DNA of 64,000 bases from positions 186,001-250,000 of the forward strand of contig JADIIX010000001.1 in assembly GCA_027604505.1 (NCBI GenBank), written 5' to 3'. Within the stretch, counting starts at the first letter, position 1. Every line of letters begins with the position of its first letter. Below the pieces are notes generated by a model. It was not told the DNA's origin and did not search any database. It was given only the letters and a program-made list of their open reading frames with translations. Shown here piece by piece: positions 36,540-46,917 of this stretch. A program made the position numbers and the translations under genes. The DNA comes from Gonapodya sp. JEL0774 (lineage: Eukaryota; Monoblepharomycota; Monoblepharidomycetes; Monoblepharidales; Gonapodyaceae).

Positions 36540-36556
36540 TTGAAGTCCGTAAAATG
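36540..36556 (+). repeat. 17-bp direct repeat, left copy
   Basis: TTGAAGTCCGTAAAATG, identical to 38880-38896. In the Fanzor-like reading frame it encodes FEVRKM, so it might instead belong to the Fanzor coding sequence. Confidence 0.6.
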
Positions 36557-37076
36557 TTGGTGGGTTACAAACTTTGGATAACAACCGTTCCATCTCCACA
36601 ATGCTTACATTCTCACTCGTTGTGGGCTACGGCCTTGTTTCTTTCATACACAGAAATGGTCAAAACACACAGGCTCAAGCACTGCACACATGTTCACCCA
36701 GGTGCACAACGATTTATTGATCCTCGCCAACCATCCCGAAGGGTGGGGGTCATCTTCAACAGGGATGCAAATGCAGCACAAAACATTGCCACAGTTGCTG
36801 TTTACTACTCAGAACGGAACGGTGAGAGAGCGCCATGGAACCACGGAGAACAGTACCTTCAACCAGATCCAGTGAAGCGGAACGAGGCAGTCAACAACGC
36901 GAAGCACCGAGAGGCAGCTGTTTCTGCAGCACGCACTGCTGGCAGAGTACCAACTGGTCGGGGCCGTGGTCGTCGTGGACAGGGCCGTGGTGGTGGACGT
37001 GGAGGTCAAGGTGGTGGTGCTGGAGACACAGATGAAGAGAGTGACGATGAGGGCAATGGTGGTGGGCGTGGTGCAG

Positions 37077-37590
37077 CCGAGCAGGTGGCAGAGCCAGTGA
37101 TCGCATCAGGAGCCAAGCAGGCGGAGCGGGTGATCGCATCGGCAACCGAGCAGGCAGCAGATCTGGTGATCGCATGGGGAGCCAAGCGGGTGGTCGCATC
37201 GGCAGCCGAGCAGGTGATGGATCCGGTGATCGCATTGGCAGCCAAGCAGGCACAGCGGGTGATCGCAGACGTGGTGGATCCAGTGATCCCATTGGCAGCC
37301 GAGCAGGCGGAGCGGGTGATCACATCGGCAGTGGAGCAGGCAGAGCGGGCAGTCGTGGTGGCAGCAGAGCAGGTGGTGGATCCAGTGATCGCATCGGCAG
37401 CCAAGCAGGTGAAGCGGGTGATCGCATCAGCAGCTGAGCAGGCAGCAGATCCGGTGCTCGCATCGACAGCCGAGCAGGCGGAGTGGGTGGTCATGGTGGC
37501 AGCCAAGCATGTGGTGGAGCCAGTGATCTCATCGGGAGCCGCGTGGTGGCAGCCAAGCAGCCGGAGCGGGGTATGGGGTATCGCTTTAGT
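37077..37590 (+). repeat. Degenerate tandem repeat, 33-36-bp units
   Basis: About fourteen units with a core like GTGATCGCATCGGCAGCC. In the ORF frame they alternate EQVVDPVIASAA (12 codons) and KQAERVIASAA (11 codons), giving a 69-bp higher-order period. In the next frame (open 37174-37437) the same units read DRIGSQAGGAGDRIGSRAGG, closer in style to the preceding Gly/Arg-rich tail. Units vary by substitutions and a few deletions (for example the shortened unit KRVVASAA). Confidence 0.75.
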
Positions 37591-38064
37591 AGCCGAATAG
37601 GTGGGAGAGCAGGGGATCAAGGTGGTCGCCAAGCAGGTAGTCGTGAGGCAGCATAGTGGGTACTGAGCGCCAAAAATCTGTTCAAACGTCGCAGGGATTC
37701 TGATGTGGATACTGATGGACAGAGTGATGAAGACGAGGACTCTGACAACAATGATGATGACAGTGACCGTGGTGGGGGTGATGATCAAGGTGGTGGACCC
37801 ATGGATGGTCCACATGATGATCGTGATCGGGGAGATGGTGCTGGAACTAGTCAACAAATGGGTGGAGGAGGTCAAAGGGACAATTTGGACACCAGTTACT
37901 CACGTAGCCATGCTGACCACAGTGGTGGTGGTGGAGAAGGCAACGGCAGAGTTCAGAACCGTGGTGGAGCAGCTGGTCAAGGACACGCTGACATCGAGTC
38001 GACACCTTGCAACACAGTCAAAGAACACTCCTCCCGCGCAATCCTCCCGCGCAATGGCAAATGA

Positions 38065-38879
38065 CGTGGTCAGGATCAACACTTTCTACGTATGGGTGAT
38101 GGACCAAACCTGTTTTAACGAGTATGTGGAACATGAAGGAGCGGATTTGCACTGTGAGTGTCTCCAAAACATTCTTGCAGGGGACGTGTTGCATCTTCAC
38201 AAATACTACAAAAACTCATGTCTTTATAAAACTTTACCTGACAGCACAACTACATCTTAGCCCATTCCAATTCCCTCCGCAGCTGTTTTTCTGGACCATG
38301 AAATCTGACCAGCTGGGCTCTCATTATACCGCCAAATCGTTTTCGATGCCCCTTTCCTTCACTGCGCTTCATGGAGCTCCCCGCAATTTGGGAGGGCGTG
38401 GAAAATTTGGTCGTGGAAGAGGGCGAGGGGGGGATGAGGGAGGTGGACAGACGGAATGATGGAGCTCTTTTGTGAGTTTCTTCGAGCCATTCTTGTTATC
38501 GTGCGCCAACTAGGGTGTGCAATTGATTATATAAATTCAAGTCCCCTTTTTTTTCTCACAACACAACAGATGTGTTCCACATGCCGTGGTGAGGGATTGT
38601 AGGTGAGAACCAGGGGTAGTGGGAGGGAGGGTAGGAGAGTGTGCGTGGGGAAGTTTTCTCTTACCCCTCGCAAATCTGCGACTTGCACGACACAGCTCCG
38701 GTGTAACAACGAGGGTGTTACATGCAGGTGGCCAGCTGAACTTTTGTTGGGGTATTCATTATTCTAGCATTAGTTTAGGCATCAGTGCTTTTGCACTGGC
38801 TGCTGGGTTTCGCGAACGATCGGTGTTAGTGCCTTCTCTGCCAATCACGGCAACGCGTTCCCGAGTAGCTGATGGGACC
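38065..38879 (+). other. Non-coding right part of the anomalous segment, upstream of the URI-like gene
   Basis: About 800 bases. A short plus frame at 38124-38459 ends in a second Arg/Gly-rich stretch (GGRGKFGRGRGRGGDEGGG), probably more debris of the same tail. A G-quadruplex motif lies at 38613-38631. If the segment is an insertion, this region now acts as the 5' flank of the gene at 38894. Confidence 0.4.
38613..38631 (+). promoter_or_regulatory. G-quadruplex motif upstream of the URI-like gene
   Basis: GGGG-TAGT-GGG-A-GGG-A-GGG: four G-runs with loops of 4, 1 and 1 bases on the plus strand, about 260 bases before the start codon at 38894. Short loops predict a stable quadruplex; any regulatory role is speculation. 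Confidence 0.45.
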
Positions 38880-38896
38880 TTGAAGTCCGTAAAATG
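38880..38896 (+). repeat. 17-bp direct repeat, right copy, containing the start codon of the next gene
   Basis: TTGAAGTCCGTAAAATG, identical to 36540-36556. Its last three bases (38894-38896) are the predicted ATG of the URI-like gene. Confidence 0.6.
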
Positions 38897-41800
38897 GCTC
38901 CTACAAATGTTGATTCCAATGGAGGACGCGGCAGGGCTTTGAAACAACACAAAAACGAAGAGGGTGCCAAACCGTTGGACATCACAGTCCGTCGTTTGGC
39001 CTCCAAGCAAGTGGACGCTACTCAGAAGACGGCAAACGGAGTTATGGGGTCTGATTCTTCAAGAGCAGCCGAGAATAGGGACTCGAACAGGGCCAAGTTC
39101 ATATTGCCCGAGTTCAAAGTCAAGGAAGTTCACAGTGATGGGCGCAGGGCTACTCTGTTGGAGGTACCTCAGACGAACGGTGAAGGAGATGATAATCTTC
39201 CCACGGTTGAAATCCTTGAAGAGGAGGAGGGTGCTGGAGTCAGCAAGATGTCCACTGTGGCATCGTCAACGAACGTTGGAAAAGCTGCTGGTGGAACCTC
39301 CACCCCCGTTGGCTCTCCCACACGGGGTGTCACTCCATCTCTCATTCCACGACCTTCCAAGTCATTTTACTCTACTCTAGCGCCGTCACATCCGCGGCCG
39401 CTTCGGACACCGGCTGACTATACTGAGGAGGAGAAACGCATGTTTGCTTTATTCGACCAGATAGCGGCTGAAGATGAATCCGAGGCTGAGGGGTTAGTGG
39501 AGAAGCAGCACTTTCTTATGAAAGGAGCAAATGGATATTCAGAGAAGGCGGGGGAATTTAATGAGCTGGACGACGACACAGCTTTCTTGAACGCTGGTCC
39601 GCACAAATCTCGGAGCCAAGAAGTGGGGGCAACATTCTCCGTACCTTTCATGACGTCAGGCCCTTCTCTTCAAAGTGGACGTAGTCTCAATGCAAGTGTG
39701 GACGTAGCACATATATCCTCTGCCTCACCTGCTGCGGATCCCACACGATCGCCAGCGCACAGTGCGGACTCAGGCCACTTTTCGGATACAGGATCAGATT
39801 TGGATCCGAGATCATCAAATGCTTCTGTGAACGGACCAAGCTCGCAAGACCCGACTGGGAAGTCGAAAACTAAGAAGAGACGGCGGAAAAAGAAGAAGGG
39901 AGGGGTGAACGCCAACGGGTTGCAAACCTCAGAATTAACCCTGCCGTCCGATCCCGCAAGGCCTTTTGGGAGTGTGTCTCAGCAACCGGATGTTCTCACC
40001 GCCGCGGAGATGTCGACGGCACCCATCCGAACGCCCGCGGATGTTTACGCTCGTATGAACAAAGTTGTGAACCACGCCAAGACAACAGGGATATGGCTTG
40101 AAATTGAACATGAGGCGCAAGCCGCTAATGGCACAGTGGAGCTCCTTGTGTCACGCGTAACCCCGACAAATGAGAACTCTATCATGAGTGTCAGCACAGC
40201 TGCTCTATCGGTGGCTAGTGTCCCGCCAGCACCAGCGACTCCTCCTCCCACTGATGCTTCTAGTTATACTCCTTCGTCTAGTCCATCTGTGTTAGAGAGT
40301 TCCAATGTAACCGCCCCGGCTATCCCATCGCTCACCGACAGCTCCAGTACTGTACCCACACAAAGAGTGGCCCCAAAGTCTATTCTGAAGAAGAGGCTGA
40401 AACCCATCAGCGATCCCAATCCGAACACCCCTGCTTTCCGCGGTCGCAATACGCGTGGACGCGGTCGGGGGAAGCACGGGAATCACCAACATGGTCCCCA
40501 CTTGAAGAGGGGTCCACAGAATCACAATCCAAGCGGTGGTCAAGATGGCAATGATGAAGCAGCTACTAGCGACGACCGCAAAGATCGTAAAACAGTACAT
40601 TTTGCCAAACCGCTTGAGCTGGGTCCAACTGGTTCTGAAACACCACGGATGATGGCTCTTACGAAGGGGGAGTGGCGGAGACGCGAGAAGGAACGGAAAA
40701 GACGGGAGGCGCTTGCAGCAGGGGCAGAATCGGGGGGTGGAGGCCGGAGGAGCTCGTTTTCGGAAGGCGAAACAACCGAAGCTTCTTCCGACGATGAAAG
40801 GAGGGTTATCATTGTTTCGGGGCCGGAAGGGTTTCCAGATGATGAGAACACGGACTCACTTGCCAAAAATGAAACCAGCAATGTCGCGGTTCTTTCCAAC
40901 CTCGTATCGGAGCATCCCCTTAAATCCATCGATGCTTCTGGTGTGGAACATATTCCGGATGGCCATCCAGTCCCGCGCGAAGTCACCTCCTCACCTCCAC
41001 CCTCAACGGGCGCCCTGCCGAATCACGCATCACCTACACGACCACCTTCCCGACCTGTCAACGAATCAGTGATAGAACGAGAGTGGACACGTGAGCAGCT
41101 TGATGCAGTTGTGGCAGAAGAGGTTGTGGATGAATTCGTGAGCGCTAGAGAGGTGAGCAGTTTGATTTTTAGCCATCAAGCTCCGGATGAAACATCCACC
41201 TGCTCTGTTCGCTTAGATTGCCCAAGAGTACGCACGTCTTGAGCGACGAATTTTTCCAGAGCGCTATGCTGTCCAATCTGATCAACCGGAAGAATCTGAA
41301 GATCTCGAGGAGCTTGCGCCTACTTCACCCGCTTCTCAGACTTCTGATGCCGATTTTGACGATGGTATAATTGCCTGGCGCAATGCGCAGCCCTTTCGTC
41401 GAGCATGGAGCGCAGGAGGTGACTATGGTAATCCTGGCGGAGATGACTCTGATGTGGAGGATGTAACTTTTGATGGTGGAAGTGAAAGCGAGGCCGATGA
41501 CCCCGCGTTGGAGGCTCTTCTCTTTGGTGGAGATGATGACGACTACGATGAAGACGATGGAGATGCTCCCCACACTCGCAATAAACCTACCTCCACAAAC
41601 CCGTTCTCTTACGTCCCACCATGGTATGCAACTGAGACGCGCCGCGGGGCTACACCTCAGGAAATCAAGAAAGAGCGGGAGAAAGCTCAAAATTTGCTGC
41701 GAAAGTTGGCTGCGGAAGCCCAAGCGAGCCAGTTGGAGCAAAGTGAAGGCGATACGAGCGCTTCTTCTCGTTCAGAAAGTCGCAGGACGTCATCCATGCG

Positions 41801-42726
41801 ATTCTTACCAACGAGGCCCAGTGGACTGATTGGAAGCAAAACTGGAAAGGGAATTACTTCAAACCGTGAATATATTCGTGTGTCGTCTTCAGCTTGTTCG
41901 GTCATTTAAACTCAAGACACATTTAGACACAGCACAGTCGCTTGAAGATCCATCAAATCGACCAACCGACAATTTTCCGTCGACAGAGTCGACAAATTTT
42001 GACACTGTGCCTGTTCCGATTGTGGCCGACCCTATGGCACCGGTTTCGCCCGCCTCTGTTGGTGTAGGCAAGTCGGTATCATCATCCCCCAATCCCACCC
42101 TCACCAACAACCTGGAGTTTCACTCTCCCAGTGAGATCATCAGCGAACGGGTGAACAGAGACAATCAGGCACTGGTTGGTCGCAAGACGTCAATTTTCAA
42201 GCAACGACGGGGGATGCACAATGAGGAATCCGATGCAGAAGCGCCTTCTCTTGTCGTAGACTCCTCTTTGAGTAGTGGCGCTGTCATTCCATCTTTGAAA
42301 GATGGTGGAGTGGCGAGCGGCGCACACATGCCAACACCAGGTACCAGGCAGACCGATACAGTGACACTGACATCTTTGGCTGCGTCACACCCGAACGTGA
42401 CGACGTATCAAAGTTTTGGTGCTCGAGAACCCTCGAAGACATCTGTTTGCACTATTCGGACACCTGCTGATATCGCCCAACACATGGGGGAAGCTCTGAA
42501 GGCACGAGAATCAGTAGCGACGCATGTGGGCGCAAAGGGGAGCTCATCCAGGATTTTGAACCCCTCGAATATAAATTCTGCGGTTGTCGTAGAACGGGAG
42601 ATCACTCAAAGGGAGGATGCGTTAACCGATACCAAACAAGCATTGGACACAACATTTAATCTATCAGAAACTACATTCAAGAAGATTTCAAAGTTCAAAC
42701 AAAGTAGAATAGCATCATCCACTTGA
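38894..42726 (+). CDS. Large disordered protein with URI1/Bud27-like (DUF3835) C-terminus
   Basis: Three exons (38894-41152, 41217-41865, 41927-42726) give about 1235 residues. Most is low-complexity Ser/Pro/Glu-rich. Recognisable pieces: two IRTPADxxxxM motifs (PIRTPADVYARMNKVVNHAK; CTIRTPADIAQHMGEALK); a basic run KTKKRRRKKKKGG; KSILKKRLKPIS; KDRKTVHFAKPLEL, an RVxF-like PP1-docking motif; the acidic segment SEADDPALEALLFGGDDDDY; NPFSYVPPWYATETRRG; and a C-terminal VVVEREITQRED...KKISKFKQSR. The last pieces match the C-terminal module of the unconventional prefoldin URI/Bud27, which binds RPB5 and acts in RNA polymerase assembly. No prefoldin domain is seen at the N-terminus, so it is either a C-terminal-only paralogue or the call is partial. 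The ATG lies inside the 17-bp direct repeat. Confidence 0.6.
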
Positions 42727-42795
42727 TTAATACTCATGATATAGATGTAACACTCCAGTTGTAAATCAATGCACAGCACCACTCCGTCTTCAGCT

Positions 42796-43928
42796 TCAAC
42801 TAAGGGTTTCCTCCGATCGAGTGAGTTGTGTCGGCCATACCTTTGAGATGTGGCTAGCACCGGGAGAGTGTCTTGTCGCCGTTGACGACCTCCGAATCTT
42901 GATGAATCGAGAGTATTGAAGCGTTGTCATGTCATAAATATCTGAAGGGTAGATAGTTGTCAGCACGGGGTGCAAAGACTGGTGAGAAGGCGTGAGGAGA
43001 ACATGCATACATAGGCGGATGTGGAAGAACACTAGGTAGAGCAGAAATAAAGACGCTGAGAGGCACCAGATCGCATACATTGTGGTGAAGCAGATCTCAA
43101 TTGTCGCTGTTGTGTGGAGAGGGGAGGTACGTCTCACCATTAGCAATCAGACAATACGTCATTTCTCACATGTGGTCAGAGTTGCCGATGCAACGGCAAC
43201 GGTGGAGCACATTAGAAAGTAGATAGAACCGACACCAATACACAACAGAAACGAGCTCACAGAAATATTTTTTAGAGTGTGGAATTCGGAAATGCCACGC
43301 AGCAAACGCTCACCGGTAATTCTTTCGTCCCACGCACGAATTGACAAAATAGCAGTGGTGGTCCATGAAAGGAACACACTTGCCGCATTCTCGGCAGTGC
43401 ACTGAAGTATTCTGACTTTCCATTCCATGAACGATGTTTCCGCTTTAATTGCCTTCCTGTAACCGCACTGAAAGTAGATGATGAAGCTCACACGAAGGTG
43501 TTGCAGATCCTACAGAAAGAGTCCGTCTGTTTTGAGTTTGATGGAGTTCCAGTATCGGCTTCTACTTGAGTAGAAGGCATGCTCGTTTGGTGAGACTGTA
43601 TCGAGATTGACACGAGTGGCACTGTTCTGTGAACTCCGAAATCGCGTTCGCCTGGGTCGACGATCATGATGTAAAGATGAACTGAGACAAAAATCCCGCA
43701 CAAGCACCCCATCACATATTTGAAAGCTTCAAGTGGGACTGCTTTCACAAAGTACGAGAAGAGTCCGATCGTGGAAACAACCGTAGTGCACATTGCGACG
43801 CCTTGCCGAACGCTGTAAGGGGGAGAGAGTCCATTTCGTCGCCGCTTTCTTGGAATTGACGCCAGGAGAGGTATATCACGAGCTGCGTCAGAGTTTTCTT
43901 CATGAGGTGATATCTCTGTGCGGGTCAT
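42796..43928 (-). CDS. DHHC-type protein S-palmitoyltransferase
   Basis: Exons read leftward from ATG 43928 ([20 protein letters not shown]). Two N-terminal membrane helices ([38 protein letters not shown]) are followed by the DPGE-type motif VDPGERDF. The Cys-rich domain is split by an intron: [10 protein letters not shown], then [29 protein letters not shown]. The catalytic DHHC is intact. Two further helices ([36 protein letters not shown]) lead to the family's TTxE-like site ([12 protein letters not shown]). It should attach palmitate to cysteines of membrane-bound substrates at the ER, Golgi or plasma membrane. The last residues ([17 protein letters not shown]) assume the final 42-base candidate intron is not spliced; if it is, the protein ends a little further left, near 42738. 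Confidence 0.85.
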
Positions 43929-44359
43929 GTGAGAAATGATGACCGAGAAAATGATGGGTGAAGGGACTGATGGTCCAACCCTGGTCAGCAGTGCCGGCCC
44001 ACACCGTCTAAGACAAACACGCAATTCTGAAAAAAAAACAGGTTGTGTACCTGCGCAATGCAACGTTAGCGCACACCGTCCTTTCAAAAAGGACTGATGT
44101 TTGCAAGACGAGGAAGTAAATAATAGACTTAGTTGAAAATCTGCACTCCTTCCAAAAAAAAAAGCCACGATTTGAACTTGGAAATGGTAGGTCAGTGCGA
44201 GACTAATGGAATGCTTCACAGTGATATGTGAGTTCGAGGGGACAACCTAACCTCTCGGAGGGAGCGGACAACGGCGGATCCAAAACCGTGAAACGACCGT
44301 TGCCCACACCCTCAAATTTACACCATCAGACACAGTTCAGCGGCGAACTTTTAACTCCT
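43929..44359. other. Divergent intergenic region, DHHC and trans-sulfuration genes
   Basis: About 430 bases shared by two divergent starts, with A/T homopolymer runs (near 44030 and 44155). Frames open on both sides extend into it but lack ATG codons. Confidence 0.45.
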
Positions 44360-46535
44360 ATGCCACCCAAAGATTCGGCGTCTTCTCCGTCTGTGCTTTC
44401 GTTCTCCACCATCGCGATCCATGCAGATGCCCATCTTTCGCACCTGGATTCGCACCGCGACGTCGCACCGCCAATATCGGTCTCCACGACTTTTAGACAT
44501 GGCCCAAAGCACAACGATTGGCCGGCGAGAGACTCACTCCAGTCGAATCCGGACCCTCACGCTCCCTCAACTCATGTTTACTCAAGATATTCCTCTCCGA
44601 TTCGTGACAGGCTGGAGGTTGTTATCGCCGCTCTAGAGGCCGCATCCTCTCTCGATAAAACTGGAATTGTTCCTCCAAATGCGTACGCTGTTGTGTACGG
44701 TTCTGGTCTTACCGCAATCCAGGGAATGCTCACATACTACCAGCCCAAGCGGATCATCAAGTCCAGGGCTGGTTATTTCGGCTCGGAGGCAGCATCACAG
44801 ACCTACCAGTAGGTTTTTGTGAATGTTTTTATATTACACGCTTCTTTGGACACTTTCCTAAAACATCTCGATAAACCAGACGCGGTAGACCTGTCTCCAT
44901 CGTTTACCTCGACCAACTGGTCCAGTCTGACGGATCGTACGCCTACAACTCACTGCCAGGGGACCTTGTTCTTCTCGAGAGCCCCATCAACGCGACAAAT
45001 GACCTTGAAGGTGAGGAATAATCGTGGATTGCGCAGATTTTCCAAGATAAACGTCTTGCGCTTCGGGCGCAACACGAAAGAGTGTTTAGCAGCAATACCG
45101 TGACATTCATACGTTCGATACTCATCGCTGCTCTCCCTCAACGATATGACACCGTCATACTTCATCCCCCTACCCATGCCCAGACCTTTCATTCTGGGTG
45201 TCCCGCCGTGTTCCCGGCGCCTTTGTAGCAGTTGATTCTACGTTTGCGCCGCCTCCTCTGCAGTTTCCACTCAAGCATGGTACGTAGGAATACATTTGCT
45301 TTGCGCCATCGACATCCAAATGATTGGGGTGTCTCGTTGGGACGCTCAGTTTTTTGCTTTTTTGTGTTGTGCCTGAGTTTCTTTTCAAATGCCCGTGCTT
45401 GATACTCATTCTCACGTTCTATTGTGAACCATTTCGTGGTTTCGCGCACAATTCTATGCCATCTCCATTGGACTTATCGGTCCGAAGGCGTCGATATTGT
45501 TATGCATTCGACAACCAAATACATGGGAGGGCACTCGGATCTTTTGGGAGGAGTTTTGATTGTCAAGGAGTAAGTCGACCTTGATCCTGGTTCGCAAGGC
45601 CACCGTATCAGTATGTTCCGACTGATTCACTATCTCTCCTATTACTCACACACAATTGTTTACGTCTCGTTCTCTCATGAATCAGCCCTAAAGCTGCAAT
45701 TGGTGTACGTCGAATGATAATATTAGAGTCCGAATTGATCAAACTAATGTTCGATCATTTACCCTCATGCCCACAAACCTTCCATTAGCTTCGCAATGAC
45801 CGCTCCCTCAACGGTTGGCACCCCGGCTCCCTAGAATCACATCTCCTCCTCCGCTCCCTTCGCACTCTCCCACTCCGCGTCCTCCAACAATCCCGTACCG
45901 CCACCCGTATTGCACAGTGGTGGTCTGGTGCAGGGCCCGATGTGAGACCCGTGGACAGAAAAGCCCTCGCGACTGTGGAAAAAGTGTTCCATACGAGTGT
46001 GAAGGGAACCAGGGGACACGAACTGGCGAGCAAGTACATGGAGGGAGGCCATGCGGCGTGCTTTGCTGTTACAGTAAGTGCTCCAGGAGATATGTATCCG
46101 TGGTCCACGATTGGTACAACTCATTGTCGTGTTTCAACCCCATCCATCATCCCTGTCATTCATGATCCGTGGCTCAACCGTAGTTCAAGTCTCTTCACCA
46201 CGCCCGGCTCCTCGTCCAGCGCCTGCGCCTCTTTGCGAACGCGACTAGCTTGGGGGGCGTGGAGAGCTTAGTTGAGTGGAGGTATGCTGTCGGTGAGTAA
46301 TGGTTCATTTGCTGATACAGCCAGAAGAGGCACTCTTTTGCCTCCATATCCATTCTCAAAATCTTCACGCAACAACTTTTTGACCGCAGATCAATCCCAA
46401 CCCACAAATCTTATCCGGGTCTCGATCGGACTAGAGTCTTTTGAAGACCTCAGGGAGGACTTGAGGCTCGGCATGGAGAAGGTGGACCTTGAAGTGCAGG
46501 AACTGGAGAAAAGGGAGAAGAAGGCAAGTTTATGA
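44360..46535 (+). CDS. Cys/Met-metabolism PLP-dependent enzyme (cystathionine gamma-synthase/lyase-like)
   Basis: Multi-exon. ATG 44360 ([20 protein letters not shown]) is the first Met in frame; the frame is open upstream without ATG. Family blocks: [116 protein letters not shown], then [20 protein letters not shown]. The Lys of STTKY is the PLP lysine. [20 protein letters not shown] and a C-terminal [20 protein letters not shown] complete the fold. The pattern fits the fungal trans-sulfuration enzymes annotated as cystathionine gamma-synthase-like; whether it synthesises or cleaves cystathionine cannot be read. An AATAAA at 46614-46619 is a plausible polyadenylation signal. Confidence 0.85.
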
Positions 46536-46917
46536 TTGTATTGCAGGGAAGGGAAGATCCTTGTATTTGGATGTAATCATACAATGGTCATGAAATCCTA
46601 AAGATAGAGTAGAATAAAAAAGGTGAAGTGTTCAAACTGCGTACTCATGAATGCAAGAAAATTGTATTGCTGTGTTGACTATCTGACATTGACAAGCAAA
46701 AGAATCTGTACACTTAAACCTTTCAAGTGCAACCTAAACTGAATCCCAGGTTTCGGGCGCTCGGGTCCACACGGAGGTGCTCGTGGAGCGTCGATGTTAC
46801 AAACTTACAACTTAGCACTGCGAGGGTGCACAATCCGTATGAGGGTGGGAACAAGCCTGCAAGGAAATACAGGCGCGAGATAAGACAGGTCATCGTTCTC
46901 ACTTTGCGGAGCAGCAC
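46536..46917. other. Convergent intergenic region
   Basis: About 380 bases between two stops. AATAAA occurs at 46614-46619 on the plus strand, 79 bases after the upstream gene's stop. Nothing else recognised. Confidence 0.5.

Larger units (their letters stand above)
36524..38064 (+). pseudogene. 5'-truncated Fanzor/TnpB-like nuclease remnant with Arg/Gly-rich tail
   Basis: The open frame 36524-37600 has no ATG at its 5' end. It begins inside what resembles the C-terminal third of a TnpB/Fanzor protein. GYKLWITTVPSPQCLHSHSL corresponds to the strand and first zinc-ribbon cysteine; MVKTHRLKHCTHVHPGAQ to the second half of the ribbon (one expected Cys reads as Val or His). VGVIFNRDANAAQNI (36743-36787) is the RuvC-III motif with its Asp. 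After YYSERNGERAPWN comes RGRGRRGQGRGGGRGGQGGG, then an acidic patch and tandem repeats ending at a stop at 37598. Similar composition resumes in another frame at about 37670-38064 (KNLFKRRRDSDVDTDGQSDE, Gly/Asp-rich). RuvC-I, RuvC-II and the N-terminal domains are absent, so it cannot be an active nuclease. Family call moderate; decay is clear. Confidence 0.55.
36540..38896 (+). mobile_element. Putative Fanzor-derived insertion bounded by 17-bp direct repeats
   Basis: Two perfect copies of TTGAAGTCCGTAAAATG stand at 36540-36556 and 38880-38896. Between them lies a segment unlike the rest of the window: a fragment with the RuvC-III/TnpB-like motif FNRDANAAQNI, tandem repeats, Arg/Gly-rich and acidic low complexity, and frameshifts and stops. 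No terminal inverted repeats were seen just inside the direct repeats. The direct repeats may be a target-site duplication, the product of ectopic repair, or chance. Left-to-right length including both copies is 2357 bases. The boundaries are an inference from the repeats alone. Confidence 0.45.

Noticed and set aside
37006-37875. 289-codon minus-strand open frame (Ile/Thr/Ala-rich)
   Set aside because: Antisense of the tandem repeat and Asp-rich tail; composition follows from the repeat units.
36557-38879. Terminal inverted repeats for the Fanzor-like segment
   Set aside because: Comparing the first and last bases inside the direct repeats by eye gave no inverted match, so no DNA-transposon superfamily can be assigned.
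43929-44359. Upstream extension of the trans-sulfuration gene start to 44228
   Set aside because: The frame is open to there but begins with GTG directly after a stop; ATG 44360 lies just before conserved sequence.
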